Of a DNA stretch of 64,000 bases, positions 11,346 through 22,372 are shown in pieces. Numbering within the stretch: the first letter of the stretch is position 1; each line of letters begins with the position of its first letter. The notes under the pieces were generated by a model. That model was not told the DNA's origin. It searched no databases and saw only the letters and a list, made by a program, of their open reading frames with translations. Origin of the DNA: Paralithodes platypus (lineage: Eukaryota > Arthropoda > Malacostraca > Decapoda > Lithodidae); assembly GCA_032716605.1 (NCBI GenBank), contig CM064480.1:44695194-44759193 (forward strand), in the 5' to 3' direction. A program made the translations under genes and the position numbers.

Positions 11346-12289
11346 CTCCCGCACTGATGCTTCATTCAACACCTCTCAGGGACACTCCTTTTTAGCTCGC
11401 TATCAGAAAAATTCTACCTAAATGGTTAACATTGATATAACGTATATGCAGACCGGCTTATGTACAGCTGCACTACAGTAAATTGCGATGTTTTAGCTTT
11501 ACACGAACTTAGCTACCTAATGTGAGGGTTATATATCTATATTTAGAATGTCACTGCAGATTTCATAGGAACGTAGAATGACAGAACATGCAATAGGTCT
11601 GATGGCCCAAAGGATGCAGCCCCTTGTAATGGCACTATCGTGAACTGACCTACAACTACCACACCTCACCAATCTTACACACGTAAGCTATTGTATAGAT
11701 GTACTGGAATATATTCCCCAGGCATAACCTTGAAATTGTTAAACTTTCACAAATAAAGTTTACTCGATAACAGCGAATGTATGTTAAATGTGTTGTTAGC
11801 ACAGTGATGCTGTCAGGCTTTATGTTTTAACTAACAATGTGTGCAGGAAGGAACGTTACTTAGTAGAACTCAAGGCTATGTAAGATTGTGTTCCTGCATA
11901 TAAACCTTGTGTATATGTAATATTTTTCAAGCAACATTATAATACCCAACCACACACACACACACGCACACACAATCACACAAACAGAACACCAACTGAA
12001 ATCTAGTTTGACCTTAACTGTGACCCTGACCTTTGAATGCCATCTTTTTGCAGAATCTGGTTCCACTTGTCCTGTGTTGCTTTTGAATAACGTGTAGCAA
12101 TATAGATGCACTTATTTTTATCCTACGATAAAATTCCAGTATGTCACAGCTAACATAGGAGGGGAGGATTTATTCAACATTTCCTAAGAAAAACTTTCGT
12201 GAGGCTTTAAAAAATAGGATAGTTATAGTAGTTGTGGAGATAACAATAGAAGAAAGTCAACCGAAAGGCGTATCACGAGACGCAGCCGA
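11346..12289. other. Unassigned; possible decayed CR1-type tail near 11565
   Basis: The stretch 11565-11640, with AATAGGTCTGATGGCCCAAA, faintly resembles the CR1 3' region at 25620-25690. A CA run lies at 11951-11975. No gene seen. Confidence 0.3.
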
Positions 12290-13140
12290 TCAGGAGGCTA
12301 TATTTGGTGTTGCAAGACTCAATGTGAGGGACACAGTCACTGCAACTGTGCCCTGCGCTGATTTGTTTTTCCTATGTGTATGAAGGAGACGAAAGGCAAA
12401 GCTGCCTGTAACAAGTGGCCTCCTCGAAGTTGAAAGAGTTATAAGAGAACCAAATTCGTTAGAGTCAAAATATCTGGACACACGGAGCTTGAAGCAGTTC
12501 AAGTCATAGGATGAGGGAGAGACTTCCAGAGCTTACATGTTCAGTAGACGAAAGACTGGGAAAATCGGTTCACTCTTGGTTTGAGAGTTGGACAGAAAAG
12601 GGGTGGGAATGTGTTGAAAGCAGGTGTCCTCTACTCTCTGTAAGAGAGGAGGTATACACTAACAATGCGCTGAAGAACAATGATTATTATGATAGCGGTA
12701 TAAAAGAGAGAAAGATGCAACATTGCGGCGTGTAGAGACAAACAAGCTTTTGATTGTACCCTTTCGAGAAGTGCGGTATGGGTCGAACCTCCCTACACAT
12801 GCAAACAATATTCATACATTGGCACACTATGCCCCTTTACAGAGCAAGAAGCTGTGCGGGAGTTAAGAACCCGCACATTCGGTTTCAGCACACCTAACTA
12901 CTGGGAAACTGATTTAGCAAGAGTGGTAATATGATCTTTCCAAGAAAGATCATAAGAAAAAGAAACACCAAGAACATTGAGAGAAATAAAGTGTTGATGT
13001 GTGTATTTTTTAAGAGAAAGGGATAGTCATGTGGAACTAATATTGTAACGGGTATATCGATGGCTAAATTGAGTTTGGAACCATTGACAGTAAACAAAAT
13101 TCTCTCCCCCCATTTGGAAATAGTTGATAAATCAGAAGAT
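12290..13140 (-). pseudogene. Jockey/CR1-type LINE fragment, 3' end, decayed
   Basis: On the minus strand the stretch from about 13130 to 12870 reads, in shifted frames, ISKWGERILFTVNGSKLNLA, then LNVLGVSFSYDLSWKDHI and TTLAKSVSQ followed by a stop. This is the region after the reverse transcriptase palm in jockey-like elements. From 12500 down to 12290 it matches the 3' end of the LINE at 21658-22372, sharing LVTGSFAF. The part between (12510-12870) is not clearly aligned, so an internal deletion or rearrangement is likely. Confidence 0.7.
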
Positions 13141-14127
13141 AGGCTTACTATGGCCTCATCACGTGAGTTTTGGAATAATTACGTGGTAGGTCGTTATGGG
13201 AAACTAGATGAATAGTTGATTGGCCAAAGCTATGCAGAGAACTCACCTAATCCGCCGCTGCATACCTACAACCTTCATGAGTACTGCAACAGGCAACTTT
13301 TTCTTGCCAACCAGAATTGTTTTGCCTGTGATGAAATCTTGCATAAAAACAGATTAGCTTGCTACAATTATGGAGAAATTGGTGCAGTAACAGACAGATT
13401 TGCAGGAGAGTAGTTGACGAAAACACTGGCGTTCCCGAGACACCTGGGAGCAAACGACCAATCAGCGTGCAGTGCCACTTCCGGTGTTGGCTATACATTC
13501 TCGGGAGGACCGGACGAGAGACACTAGGTCTCCAGGACCAACCCTGCACACAACAAAGGAGGAGATTCGGTTGTCAACTCCCCAGCTCCTATATATGGAA
13601 GCTGCAAAATCGAATCGTGGTTCAGTGGCAAGAGAAGCAGTCGAGCAGGACAGTAGAGTAAAGGAGACGAAATCGACGGCAGCTAGACAAGCTTCTAATC
13701 CACTGCTGGCAACCTGGTTCTCTGTGGCCTGCGACTACATAGCAGTTGTACATGCTTACTCTATAGTACTGCATGAGAAGGAATGCAGCGATACGACAGA
13801 GTACACAGAAGACGAGTGGAGTAGATCATTGTTTCTCGGAATCTAGCTGCTTAGGTAGAGACTGAGGAGCAACCGAGTGCAGGGCGCGACCCACGTCTGC
13901 TACATATGAGAACAGTTTTAATTTTGAACCTTCCGGCCTGCAGATGACAAAACTAAAAATTACATTAATGACAAAAATTACCTATAATAATGAGAGGCTA
14001 TATTAGCCTGATTTTTAAGAAAAAACAATACTCTGAAATCATAACGTAGTAATGACATAACCTAGTTTAAAAAGGGAGTAATGTTGTACATGTTTTGTTT
14101 CATTTTAGTTATTCCTAAGTAGGATTG
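13141..14127. other. Unassigned; GC-richer block at about 13420-13900
   Basis: The block contains a CCAAT motif (GACCAATCAGCG, near 13457) and a TATA-like CTATATATGG near 13590, ending near GGGCGCGACCCACG at about 13881. It could be a promoter or a solo LTR, but I find no matching second copy and no terminal TG/CA pair I trust. Short open frames show no domains. Confidence 0.3.
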
Positions 14128-14345
14128 TTGTAACAGGCAATAATAGAGGTAACCATACCTAGCCTTGTAAATAATGAGTTAATGAAAGAGTTTTAGGTTG
14201 TAGACTATAAGGTTTTTGCAACAGGCAACAATATAGGTAACTATACCTAGCCTTGTAAATGTTGAGATTCTTTATTTATATAGGAGTTGTAGTGTCATAG
14301 GTTAAAAGGTTTATGTGCAACAGGCATCCCTTGCCTAACTCTACA
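14128..14345. repeat. Degenerate tandem repeat, period about 91 bp
   Basis: CAGGCAAYAATA then GGTAAC and ATACCTAGCCTTGTAAAT occur at 14133 and 14224, with a partial third unit (CAACAGGCAT) near 14311 and an isolated CCTAGCCTTGTAAA near 14627. Confidence 0.7.
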
Positions 14346-14532
14346 GATATTTTTACTATAAATGTTCTGAAGAGCTTGCTTCAATTGTACTACCTCTCGG
14401 CATCTCTCCCCGCAGAACAAGGGCAGCCAGAAATGACCGTGAATTCACACACCCTCCTCCACAAAGTAGAACTTCCACATATATTCTACTCTCTAGAATT
14501 CACTTCCTTGGAGTTGCTTTCCACAAATTTAC

Positions 14533-14577
14533 AACCCACAAAAGTTTAAGTCCAATTGTTACAAACTTTTGTGGGTT
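14533..14577. repeat. Perfect hairpin, 15-bp stem and 15-nt loop
   Basis: AACCCACAAAAGTTT at 14533-14547 is the exact reverse complement of 14563-14577. Its role is unknown. Confidence 0.8.
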
Positions 14578-14639
14578 TGTCTTTGTTTTCCATCCTCTAT
14601 TTGCTGTCTCTGAAATAATATATAACCTAGCCTTGTAAA

Positions 14640-14641
14640 CA

Positions 14642-14672
<31 letters not shown>

Positions 14673-14943
14673 AATATATAAGAGTTGTATGCATTATAAT
14701 GGGAGTAACATCCAAAGTAGAGTACTGCACTACCCATAGGAACTATTCATAATTTGCACATTCATTTAATTTGTGTAGTGTTATCGAAACCCAGAACCAT
14801 GTGAAGACTAGATACAGTATACTGTAGATATAAAGGAATGTGTTAATTTGCATGAGAAAGAATTGTGAGTACCGGTATATACCTGGTTTGTTTACGATTG
14901 GCTGTCATTAATCCACCACAAATATAGAAATAATATATACTAC

Positions 14944-14975
<32 letters not shown>

Positions 14976-14979
14976 TTAG
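14640..14979. other. (TA)n, unassigned AT-rich sequence, (AAT)n
   Basis: (TA)n at about 14650-14672 and (ATA)n at about 14942-14972. Nothing gene-like between them. Confidence 0.6.
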
Positions 14980-15361
14980 TGGATGGGACTCATTAGCCTT
15001 GTCGGCAACCCATCTAGGGGAGACAACTTAATACAAATCCGGGTGGATGAGACTCGTCAACCTTGGTCGGCAACCTGTCTAGGGGAGTAAACCTTATACA
15101 AATCCGTACTGAACACCTAAGGGTGAAGCAGGTTAGTGGATGGACTAGCCGTGCACCACTGTAGAAAAATAGTGCTAAAAATATACATAGAAGGCCTCGG
15201 AGTCAGACGGACCCTAAGTTGAGTGGTCAATCCTGTAAGTCCTTCAGTAAACTGGCACAGGTTGTCCTTCTCACAGGGGTTAGGTCTGCTTGGGGGCATT
15301 TTGTGTATGGCCACCCTCGTAAAGAGGAGTAAGGCGTCCGGCAATAGATAGATAGATAGAT
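14980..15361 (+). mobile_element. Probable non-autonomous RTE derivative
   Basis: Begins with two tandem units of about 64 bp (14980-15043 and 15044-15108; TCGGCAACC then CTAGGGGAG and ATACAAATCCG in each) that look like a 5' untranslated repeat. It ends with GGCGTCCGGCAATAGATAG followed by more GATA, the same tail as the RTE-like LINEs at 6157 and 16236. It has no coding region. The simplest reading is an internally deleted RTE or a SINE-like element sharing the LINE tail for mobilisation. The 5' identity is inferred. Confidence 0.6.
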
Positions 15362-16236
15362 GGATGGAGTCATGAAAGAAATACAAGGAAAAGCAGTGGA
15401 TGTTGGTGTATCGCTGATAAGTGAGGGAAACGAGTGGAAGCTACCTGTACTGCTGTTTGCTGATGATACAGTTCTGATGAGCGATAATGAATAGGAGTTG
15501 CAGGGTCTGGTAAATGTGTTTGGAACAGTGTGCAAAAAACAGAATCTGAAGGTAAATGCGGGGAAGAGCAAGGTTATGGTCTTCGAAATGGGTGATACCA
15601 CATAGTGTGAGGTGAAGTTGAACGGTCAGGCTATGGAGATTGTCAGCTCATTTAAGTATCTGGGCAGTGTGTTGAGTAAAGATGGGACTATGGATGAAGA
15701 AGTGCGGGAGAGGGTGCAACAGGGGAAGAGGGTTGTAGGAACGCTGAAAGCAGTAACAAGAAAAAAGGTGGTCAGTATGGAAGTGAAGAAGTCCTTGCAT
15801 GACAGTGTGGTAATCCCGACACTGACTTACGGAAGCAAAATATGGACGTTTGAGAAGAGACTCAGACCAAGAGTGAGAGGGGTGGAAATGAGTTACTTGA
15901 GAAGTGTGTGCGGAGTTACATGGAGGGATAGACAGACGAATGAGGAAGTAAGAAGGAGGTGTGGTGTGAGTGTGAAAAGGAACACCTTGAGATGGTTCAG
16001 CCATATGGAACTTATGGGAAGCGAGAGAATGACTAAGAAGGTGTACGAGAGCGAGGTGGAAGGACAGAGAGGGAGAGGTAGACCGAAGGAGAGGTGGAAG
16101 GATGGAGTGAGGAAGTATATGGATGAAGGCGGTGCTGGTTGGGAGGAGGGGCGTCGACTGACTGGGGACAAAGGTGCATGGGGGCGGTTTGTTCGTGGCC
16201 ACCCCTTCGGGGATCACGGCGTTAGGCAATAGATAG
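15359..16236 (+). mobile_element. RTE-like LINE 3' fragment, copy 2
   Basis: 5'-truncated element starting exactly at the GATA tail of the preceding element (shared GATGGATGG). It encodes the end of the reverse transcriptase (LLFADDTVLMSDNE near 15450) and the C-terminal region. In-frame stops are at about 15491 and 15603, after which 206 codons stay open (15612-16232) with SLHDSVVIPTLTYGS and QRGRGRPKERWKDG. It ends GGCAATAGATAGATAG. Same family as copies at 4556 and 56224. Confidence 0.9.
15612..16232 (+). pseudogene. RTE-like reverse transcriptase C-terminal domain, open remnant
   Basis: 206 open codons covering the thumb-to-C-terminal part of an RTE-type protein. Visible landmarks are KLNGQAMEIVSSFKYLGS near the start, KKSLHDSVVIPTLTYGS, RDRQTNEEVRRRCGV and QRGRGRPKERWKDGVRKYMD. 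The catalytic FADD box lies upstream behind an in-frame stop, so the product could not be an active polymerase. The frame continues upstream through two stop codons to 15359. Confidence 0.85.
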
Positions 16237-16306
16237 ATAGACAGATTAAACAGCATAATACAGCTTAAGAAGAATGTGTAGGACTTAGAGAATTAATTGA
16301 GGTTTA

Positions 16307-16600
16307 TTAACCCCCTCCGACCCATATGACGCTAGAGCGTCATATGACGGTTCCGCCCAAAACTATCAAATGACGCTACCGCGTAATATGAACTTACTGT
16401 AATATCTCAATAATAAGTTATATGACACTCTAGCGTCATTTTGGCCTCAGTAAGTTAGATCAGAATCTGTCGATTGATGGCAACCCCGAATTTCTCCAAC
16501 TCCTAACGGTCCCTCAGTGTAAGATTGACTATTGTGGGGATAATACCGGGCGGTCCGCCTCCTCGTCAGTAAGTTAACTATTCCTGTCTGAGGAGGTTAA
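16307..16600. mobile_element. TTAA-flanked MITE, family D
   Basis: A 294-bp unit starting TTAACCCCCTCCGACCC and ending with the complement of TTAACCTCCTCAGACAGG, with TTAA at both edges. Near the left end (16323-16346) is a near-perfect palindrome: CATATGACGCT, two bases, then AGCGTCATATG. Its CATATGACGC core is shared with family A ends. Non-coding. Confidence 0.75.
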
Positions 16601-17179
16601 TGTCTAGAGGTTTTTCTAAATCTATATATTATCATATATTGCCAGTACCAACAAATAAAGCATCAACAACAACACGACTGTACTAGGAGGATTGAATGTG
16701 TTCATTTGAATGGTACTCTGACCTGTTTCGGAATGGTAGTTGCTACTGGAGCTTTACTCCAAACTACATTCGAAAAAATATGGGTATGAAAAGGGTGTAT
16801 GAAGTGTCCATAATAACATATCCTTTTTGTAATGTCTTGCGATGCCCCAGGTCGCCTAGCAGTCAAAACACTGACACATCAAGAAGATGGACAAGTATCC
16901 CCACTGAATACGTTTTCCCTGACCAACTAGCGACGCAGCTCACCACCCAGCCCCTATTTTGTCCCTTACCCCAAGCCCATTATTTCTGTAATTTTGCCCG
17001 AGATCTCAACTCTATCTGTCAGTCCAGAACCAAAAGGACCTAAGGTACCGAAGAAGAAGATGGCCATCAAAGACCTCTTTGCCCGGCCATCGTAGGCCAG
17101 CAGATGACAAAAAAAGATACAGGAGTGGCTGGAACAGTTGTTTGGTAGTTCACCTACTTGGTACGTTCCCTCATTTATT
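16601..17179 (+). other. Possible decayed coding stretch, unrecognised
   Basis: Between about 16972 and 17092 one frame reads a plausible protein with EPKGPKVPKKKMAIKDLF before a stop, in a different frame from the 115-codon open frame at 16696-17043. No family is recognised. It directly precedes the 28-codon repeat below and may be its damaged N-terminal part. Confidence 0.3.
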
Positions 17180-17565
17180 ACACCTAACAAGGAAAGGGGA
17201 AACAGCCTACCTGACCCTCCACCTACACCTGCACACTCTCTTGCTGCACCCAGCGAAGCACTGACTAGTATACCTGTCAGTTTTCACCTAGTACACCTGA
17301 CGCTTCACCTGCATACTCGCATGGTTCACCCAGCCAGACACTCGGACACCTGTCGGTACCACGACTAGTACACCTAATGTTTTCCTTACATACTCACTTG
17401 GTACACCCAGTTGAGACACTGACTAGTACATCTGTCGGTATAATGCTTAATACACCTAGCGTTCCTCCTGCATACTCACTTGGTATGCCCAGTGAGACAT
17501 GGGCTAGTTCACCTGTCGGTATTGCGTTAAGTACACCTGATCCTCTACTGTATACTCAGTCATAA
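17180..17565 (+). repeat. Decayed repeat of about 81-84 bp that looks protein-coding
   Basis: Units with ACTAGTACACCTGTCGGTAT and CCTGCATACTCACTTGGTA recur with starts near 17272, 17347, 17430 and 17511. In one frame the last units read TSVGIMLNTPSVPPAYSLG and SPVGIALSTPD, so each unit is about 28 codons rich in Ser/Thr/Pro. Earlier units are frameshifted. Could be a remnant of a mucin-like or transposon-encoded repeat protein; unrecognised. Confidence 0.6.
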
Positions 17566-17611
17566 CACATTGACCTGCCGAGGCACTGGTTAGTTTATCT
17601 ACTAGTACGAC

Positions 17612-18925
17612 ATCAAGTTACTTAAAAAACTACAAACGTATGGTATTAGAGGAGTTGCTTATAACTGGTTACAGAGCTATTCAGTAAATAGATCACAATA
17701 TGTATACTATAACAGTGTTTGTTCCTCCAGAAGTTCAGTGAAATGTGGGGTACCACAAGGATCAGTACTTGGTCCTCTATTATACCTGATATATGTCAAT
17801 GATATTGTGAATGCTTCCCCGGACCTCTTACCTATTTTATTTGCAGATGACACAAACATATTTTTAAGCGGCAATAACATAAATACTTTAATGAACACCA
17901 TGAATTGTGAAATAAAGAAACTAATAGAATGGGTGATGGTGAACAAATGATCATTAAATGTTGATAAAACTCATTATATGGTATTCACTACAAAAGGGAA
18001 AAAGGTAACAACAAATTATAATGTCATAAACGATATTCCTCTTAAAAAAGTAGACACCACAACATTCTTAGGTGTAGTTATTGATTCCAGGTTATCCTGG
18101 AATGAACACCTAAGGGACATTAAAAACAAAATGTCAAGAGGGATAGGCATATTATGCAAGGCCAGGAAATTATTTAATATTTCAACACTTGTTACATTAA
18201 CCAACTGTTTTGTGTATCCATATATTATTTATGGTATAGAGGTCTGGGGTGCAGCTAGTGACTGTCATATTAAACCAATTATTACACTACAAAAAAGAGC
18301 TGTTACAATTATCAAATCGGCTCATTATAGACAGCATTCTCAACCCTTATTTAAATCTTTGCAATTATTATGATTTCCTGACGTTTATGTGTTCTGTATA
18401 GCTAAATCACAGTTTAAATATATTTAGGGTAATACTCCTTTGGTGATGGATGGTATGTTTATTGTCAATAGGGATATACATGCACATCATACTAGACAAA
18501 GGCACACATTGCATATCCCAGTGAGCAGAACAACGCTGATGACTAGAACATTTAGACATAAGGGAGTTGAAGTAAGGAATAGAATATCTAAATTATTAGA
18601 TGCTCAGTGTAGTTATTCAACATTTAAGCGAAAACTAAAATTGTACTTATTAGATAAATAAAAGCAATGCTTCGAATACTGAACTATGTATGAATCTGGT
18701 GTGTGCCATAATTGGTACTCTTCATTTTCTTTTGTTATCTCACTTTCTTGTTCACTAATGCACGTGTTACTCCTTATGCTGACATATAAATATGTAGTAA
18801 GGAATATGAGGACATATATGCCACATGGCATCAAATCCTCATTGATGCAATTAGCTAATTATTTGTTATTGTAAAGCCATTCCTTTGTAATGTACTCTAA
18901 CTGCATCAATAAACCTTTGTTAATT
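17612..18925 (+). pseudogene. Jockey/CR1-type LINE 3' fragment
   Basis: One frame runs from 17618 to 18661 with reverse transcriptase motifs CGVPQGSVLGPLLYLIYVND and LFADDTNIFLSG, then FLGVVIDSRLSWNEHL, YIIYGIEVWG and LQKRAVTII. It is interrupted by stops near 17948, 18371 and 18425 but keeps a single frame throughout, so it is only moderately decayed. 5' truncated within the palm domain. The tail region near 18905 reads CAATAAACCTTTGTTAATTG. Confidence 0.85.
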
Positions 18926-19125
18926 GAAAAATTGAATCACAAATATAATCAACAAAACAATAACTATATAGACAATAAATGAATAAACAATAACGACCGT
19001 AATAACTATAACACCATACACACTAAATATAAGTAAATCAATAACAGCAACAACAACAACAACAACAGCCGGATCATCTCTTAACCTTGCCCCTGTGACA
19101 TATTCCCCTCTGTCCTCTCTAATTA

Positions 19126-19128
<3 letters not shown>
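18926..19128. other. AT-rich spacer with (AAC)n
   Basis: (CAA)n at about 19046-19068. No gene seen. Confidence 0.5.

Positions 19129-19204
<76 letters not shown>
19129..19204. repeat. (TC)n microsatellite, about 76 bp
   Basis: Pure TC run directly against the 5' end of a truncated LINE. Confidence 0.97.
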
Positions 19205-19207
<3 letters not shown>

Positions 19208-20600
19208 AAGTATTTTGCCTCAGTATTTAAGAGGGAAGATACAGTCACATACCAAGTCCAGGACTACTGTAGTTCATGAGGGTGAAGTTCTCAAGAACAA
19301 TCGATATAGCTCAGAGGAAATTGTAAAGAAGAATAAATAAGTTAAATAGATATAATTAATAGGCCCAGGTGGCTGTCTTCCCATAGTTGTGTGAGAAATG
19401 CGAGATCAAGTAACATCAATCTTGGTGGAAAACCTTATTATATCATTAGAAATGGGAGAGGTCCCTGCAAACTGGACGCTAGCCAATGTGACCTCAATCT
19501 TTAATAAAAGAGAACATGCATGTTCCGAGAATGCTCGTCTCTTTAGCCTTACATATATTACAGTTATACTTTTAGAAGGGATACAAGTAGACGAGTTGGT
19601 GATTTACTGGAAATCTACAACTTAATTATGAACTCTACATGGATTCAGGTGATATCAAGAGTTATGCCATAAGTAATCTGTACTTAGTAAGTATTCTGTA
19701 CTCAAAAAGCCTTTGATAAGTGCCTCATTAGAGGCTAATGTCAAAAGTGGGCATCAATGAGGAGGTAACTGATTGAATATAAAGTTGGCTAACAGAGAGA
19801 CATCAATGAGATGTGATCAATGGTATCACATATGGAGTACCACAAGCATCTGTCTTTGGCCCACTGCTGGTTACAATGTATGTCAATGACATTTATATTG
19901 GCCTGATGAGTGTAGTCTCCTAGTTTGCAGATAACATTCAATTTGGAGGAAATATGAGCAATCCTATAGTAATCGAAAAACTGTGTATAGCTATAAATAG
20001 ATTAGATGAATTAATTGAAACCTGGAAGATGCCTCTTAACTTGGAAACGTACAAGCAAACTCCAAAGTAAACTACTCACTAAAATGTCTGACTTAACATA
20101 ATATATGGGTGTTCTGATTAGATATGACTTAAAGTTCTTCAAGCACTGCATTGAAATAGAGAATATGCTGTTCAATTCTGCCCTCTAGCACTCAGAAAAT
20201 ACAGAAAGGTTAGAAAGAGTCAAGCTAGGGTTAATAGAAAACTTATTTCATTGCTTATAATTATCTGCGAGGGCTGACTGAGAGCTCTTGATCTCTTCTC
20301 GTTAGAATTGCTCAGACAACAAGGTCAACTAATCGAAGTCTTTAAAATACCTAATATGTTTGACAATGTGTATTATCAGAAAGTGTTTACCCTCGATAGA
20401 GAGACAATACGCAACCATGGCTGGAAATTAGAGCTGAATAGATTTATAACTAGTATTTGGGGAAGCGTTTTCTCCTAATTGATCTGTACTACCTGGAATC
20501 AACTTGCCGCAGAAGTTGTAAATAGTTATTTTCGAGAACCGTATAAGAAAAAAGTAGATTTCGCAATGGCAATACTGCACAATACATATTTGTTTTATAT
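19205..20600 (+). pseudogene. CR1-type LINE fragment, heavily decayed
   Basis: Broken frames keep CR1-like reverse transcriptase phrases: SLEMGEVPANWTLANVTSIF near 19450, GVPQASVFGPLL near 19834 with YVNDI, and a damaged FAD box near 19924 (SFADN with a stop before it). The C-terminal part to about 20600 has many stops. It starts exactly at the end of the (TC)n run. Confidence 0.75.
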
Positions 20601-20816
20601 AACCAAGAACAACTCTTTAGAATGAGCAGCAAGGTCCTTGTAACTCCTTTTAAACTCACTCTCACTCACTCACTAACTCACTCTCACTAACGTACTGTCA
20701 CTCACTCTCTCTCTTTCTTGCTCTGACATATACCCTGTGTCCCCCACCCTAATTAACATCTCTATGCTCATCCCTCTCTTTCTCTCGCTTTATTTTTTTA
20801 CTGTCACCTCACACAC

Positions 20817-20817
<1 letters not shown>

Positions 20818-20899
<82 letters not shown>
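20818..20899. repeat. (TC)n microsatellite, about 82 bp
   Basis: Pure TC run. The sequence after it shares TTAAGAGGGAAGA with the sequence after the (TC)n at 19129. Confidence 0.97.
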
Positions 20900-20903
<4 letters not shown>

Positions 20904-21654
20904 TTTATTATAAATTGTTATGCCGATAATTAAGAGGGAAGACAGCCAAGAATGCCCCACGAGCATTACATCAGCCCCAACACCAGGAACAACGCCGACC
21001 CCAACAGTACGTGTATCAGCCATTCAGAATTCTAACCATGTATCCCCTTCAGCCCAGTGTTCCTTGTCCCTCTCCGCCCCGTTCTCTCTCTGTGTAGCCC
21101 AACCTCAAGCAGCAACCCTTGTGAGACTGTGTTTGGCAATCCCTGCACAGTCAACCCCAAGAAACTTGACCACGAAGATCCGAAGAAGAAGACGAAGACG
21201 CAGAAGTCCAGAAAGCAGAGGTCCCCTGTGAAGACACCCACAGAGAAGACGAAATGAGACCTTGTCCTCCTTGATATACCTTGGAAAAAAGTCCCATAAA
21301 TACACCGTATACAGTTGCAAGCAGATGAAGCCGATACAAGTGCTGTGGAGATGTTGCTAAATTATTGCTCTCACAAATTAATTTATAGTTTGAAGGTGAT
21401 TGCAAGAGCTTGCGAATTTGAAGTAATAATGATAGCAGTAAGTGCCATTACTTAATCGCCATATTACTATATCATAATCCCTCTTGGTGGTGATTATCTG
21501 CTCGGAACTGTACAGCCTCCCAATAACATTTCACGCTAGCTTAATATTACTTACGAGATTCACTGTAATAGAAGTCCATTTCCAATTGGGGCAGAGAAAA
21601 CCTTGTTACTTTTAATGCTTCCAAAACCCAATTTTTCCCTCTATCTACCTGCCG
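20900..21654. other. Unassigned, weakly coding-like
   Basis: Plus-strand frames at 20920-21231 and 21057-21257 are Ser/Pro- and Lys-rich (for example NPKKLDHEDPKKKTKTQKS) but lack recognisable domains and overlap in different frames. I would not call a gene. The rest of the interval is unassigned. Confidence 0.25.
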
Positions 21655-21657
21655 TGA

Positions 21658-22372
21658 ACTCCCAGATACTTCAACAATACAAAGATCTACCCTTCATCTT
21701 CTCTCAGTATTCTCTCTTCTTCTGATCTCTCTTGGGAGGAACATTTCACCACTCTTGCTAAGGCGGCCTCCCAGAAGCTGGGTGTGTTCAACCGCCTCGA
21801 GGGGTTCTTTACCCCTGCACAGCTATTTGTTCTGTACAGGGGCACAGTGCGTCCTTTTATTGAATATTGTTCACATGTGTGGGGAGGATCCTCTCGCACA
21901 GCACTTCTAGACAAAGTAGAAAGGAAAGCATTTCGTATCATTAACTCCCGTCCTATCACCGACTCTCTGCAATCTCTCTCTCTCTTCGCAGCAATGTTAC
22001 ATCTCTCTCGCTATTCTATTGCTACTACAATAATCAGTGCTCCTCAGAGCTCTCTCAGTGTATACCACCTCCTCTACGTAGGGTATGTAGTACCCGTCTT
22101 GCAACACAATCCCACCCCTACTCTGTACAACTCTCCAACTCAAGAGTGAAACGATACTCCCAATGTTTCTTCTATTCAACAGCTAAGCTCTTCCTGAATC
22201 CATCTTTCCCTCATCCTATGACTTAAATTGTTTCAAACTCCATGTGTCCAGACATTTTGGCTCGAACATTCCTTGATGTTGGCCCTGTCACTCTTTCAAC
22301 TCTGGGGGAGGCACTCGTTACAGGCAGTTTTGCCTTTTGTCTCCCTCATCCACATAGAACAAATAAATAATC
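21658..22372 (+). pseudogene. Jockey-like LINE 3' end
   Basis: Open from 21658: SSSDLSWEEHFTTLAKAA, LFVLYRGTVRPFIEYCSHVW, LDKVERKAFRIIN. A frameshift near 21980 moves the frame to one reading SLSLFYCYYNNQCSSELSQC and LATQSHPYSVQLSNSRV. Then LVTGSFAFCLPHPHRTNK ends near 22367, followed by AATAAATAATC. This is the segment after the palm domain through the C terminus. The fragment at 12290-12500 (minus) belongs to the same or a close family. Confidence 0.85.

Noticed and set aside
9692..11365. Open frames rich in His/Pro/Thr or Gly/Val on both strands
   Set aside because: They are produced by the CACC-type repeat, occur in several frames at once and have no domain.
15648..16256. 202-codon minus-strand open frame (and similar at 5817, 56606 and 57343)
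   Set aside because: Antisense shadows of the RTE reading frame. The plus-strand frame has the reverse transcriptase motifs.
20920..21257. Host gene exon, Lys/Ser/Pro-rich
   Set aside because: Overlapping frames, no domain, no splice context I trust. Left as unassigned.
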